NCBI GenBank assembly: GCA_004519485.1
Contig: CP038128.1
Coordinates: 1,319,001-1,383,000, forward strand
Source of the DNA: Nannochloropsis oceanica
Lineage: Eukaryota; Sar; Eustigmatophyceae; Eustigmatales; Monodopsidaceae
Length of the DNA: 64,000 nucleotides
Direction: 5' to 3'
Shown here: positions 63,571-64,000 of the stretch, piece by piece
How the letters are laid out: the number at the start of each line of letters is the position of its first letter
How positions within the stretch are numbered: position 1 is the stretch's first letter
Position numbers and translations under genes: made by a program
Notes under the pieces: model-generated
What the model was told of the DNA's origin: nothing
Database searches by the model: none
Seen by the model: the letters and a program-made list of their open reading frames with translations, nothing else

Positions 63571-64000
63571 CTAGGCCTGCGACTGACTCAACTCCATTAT
63601 CTCGTCCTCCCGTAAATGCACCCACGACACCGCTCCTTCATGGCCGGATTTCCCCATGATCATCCTACTTCCCTTCCTCCCTACTCCCAAGGCTGTGGCT
63701 AAATCCAAAGCTCCCACCAGATAATCGTACCGCCGGCCTGCTGCTGCTGCAGCTGCTGCTGCTTCCTCCCCTTCCTTCCTCCCGCCCTTCCCGCTCGACA
63801 AGAGCAGGGACTGAAAAGAGAGAGGGAGGGAGGAGAAAGCACCCTCAACAGGGGAGGAGGACAGGGAGGAGTAGCGGCGGTGGGCCCGGGTGCGGCCGTG
63901 GGGCAGGGTGAGGAGGTGGGAGGGGGTGTTGTGCGAGATGAACGAATAAATAGACGGGACGGGGCCTGAGGTCTCCTCCACAAGGCCGCGCGTGAGGAGG
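63571..64000 (-). CDS. 3' part of an unidentified gene (runs off the right edge)
   Basis: The minus strand stays open from the edge to a stop at 63571. A good acceptor (CTCTTTTCAG) at about 63812 suggests the last exon is 63571-63811: [14 protein letters not shown], a poly-Ala tract, then RRYDYLVGALDLATALGVGR, KGSRMIMGKSGHEGAVSWVH and LREDEIMELSQSQA. Upstream, SGPVPSIYSFISHNTPSHLL looks like real protein, but the connecting donor is unclear. Family not recognised. Confidence 0.5.
   Translation of the reverse strand, partial: LLTRGLVEETSGPVPSIYSFISHNTPSHLLTLPHGRTRAHRRYSSLSSSPVEGAFSSLPLSFQSLLLSSGKGGRKEGEEAAAAAAAAGRRYDYLVGALDLATALGVGRKGSRMIMGKSGHEGAVSWVHLREDEIMELSQSQA

Overview
The window reads as nuclear DNA of a compact-genome unicellular eukaryote, most likely a stramenopile alga. 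My best guess is a eustigmatophyte of the Nannochloropsis/Microchloropsis type, but this is inference and no database search was possible. The reasons: spliceosomal GT-AG introns built from (GGGA)n/(CCCT)n simple repeats, short intergenic regions, animal/algal-type genes (squalene epoxidase, WNK kinase, GT64, PACRG), and a YqeY protein whose N-terminus looks like a stramenopile bipartite plastid-targeting sequence. I saw no transposons, viral relics, CRISPR arrays or operons. A 100-base run of N (38209-38308) marks an assembly gap inside the WNK gene.

Layout. 1-2.3 kb: the first exon of an unidentified, probably mitochondrial protein running off the left edge, then two tRNA genes, Ser(UGA) on + and Arg(CCU) on -, both with insertions at non-canonical places. 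2.3-6.6 kb: a low-complexity hypothetical protein and a DEAD-box RNA helicase. 7.2-13.7 kb: a 19-exon NUP107/NUP84-like nucleoporin. 14.1-17.4 kb: a large WD40-like protein. 18.3-20.7 kb: squalene epoxidase. 21.6-27.3 kb: proteasome alpha-4, TRM112 and the SUMO E1 small subunit AOS1/SAE1. 28.2-34.6 kb: a GT64 glycosyltransferase and a JMJD7-like JmjC hydroxylase. 35.1-41.6 kb: a WNK-family kinase with a mutated catalytic loop. 42.8-48.4 kb: pterin carbinolamine dehydratase, a DHHC palmitoyltransferase, a four-helix membrane protein and a PNPOx-like flavin-fold protein. 48.7-55.6 kb: a GT1-like glycosyltransferase, YqeY, a PlsC acyltransferase and an SRPBCC/START-like secreted or plastid protein. 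56.1-61.8 kb: PACRG and a tandem-SET protein. The right edge holds the 3' part of an unidentified gene.

From about 21 kb on, genes mostly alternate strand, so neighbours share short divergent promoters and converge tail to tail. They do not form one pathway; most are housekeeping functions (translation, RNA, proteasome, SUMO, nuclear pore) plus lipid, sterol and sugar metabolism.

The most unusual features are the tRNA genes with T-loop and D-loop insertions, which resemble the ectopic tRNA introns known from the red alga Cyanidioschyzon merolae, and the introns whose two ends are often complementary repeats. Others are decayed exon copies inside introns, the WNK kinase lacking the HRD aspartate, and the two-SET-domain protein. 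Exon coordinates were worked out by hand from splice consensus and reading-frame continuity; in most multi-exon genes every junction keeps the frame. Several apparent long reading frames begin at GTG/TTG, so starts were moved to the first plausible ATG.
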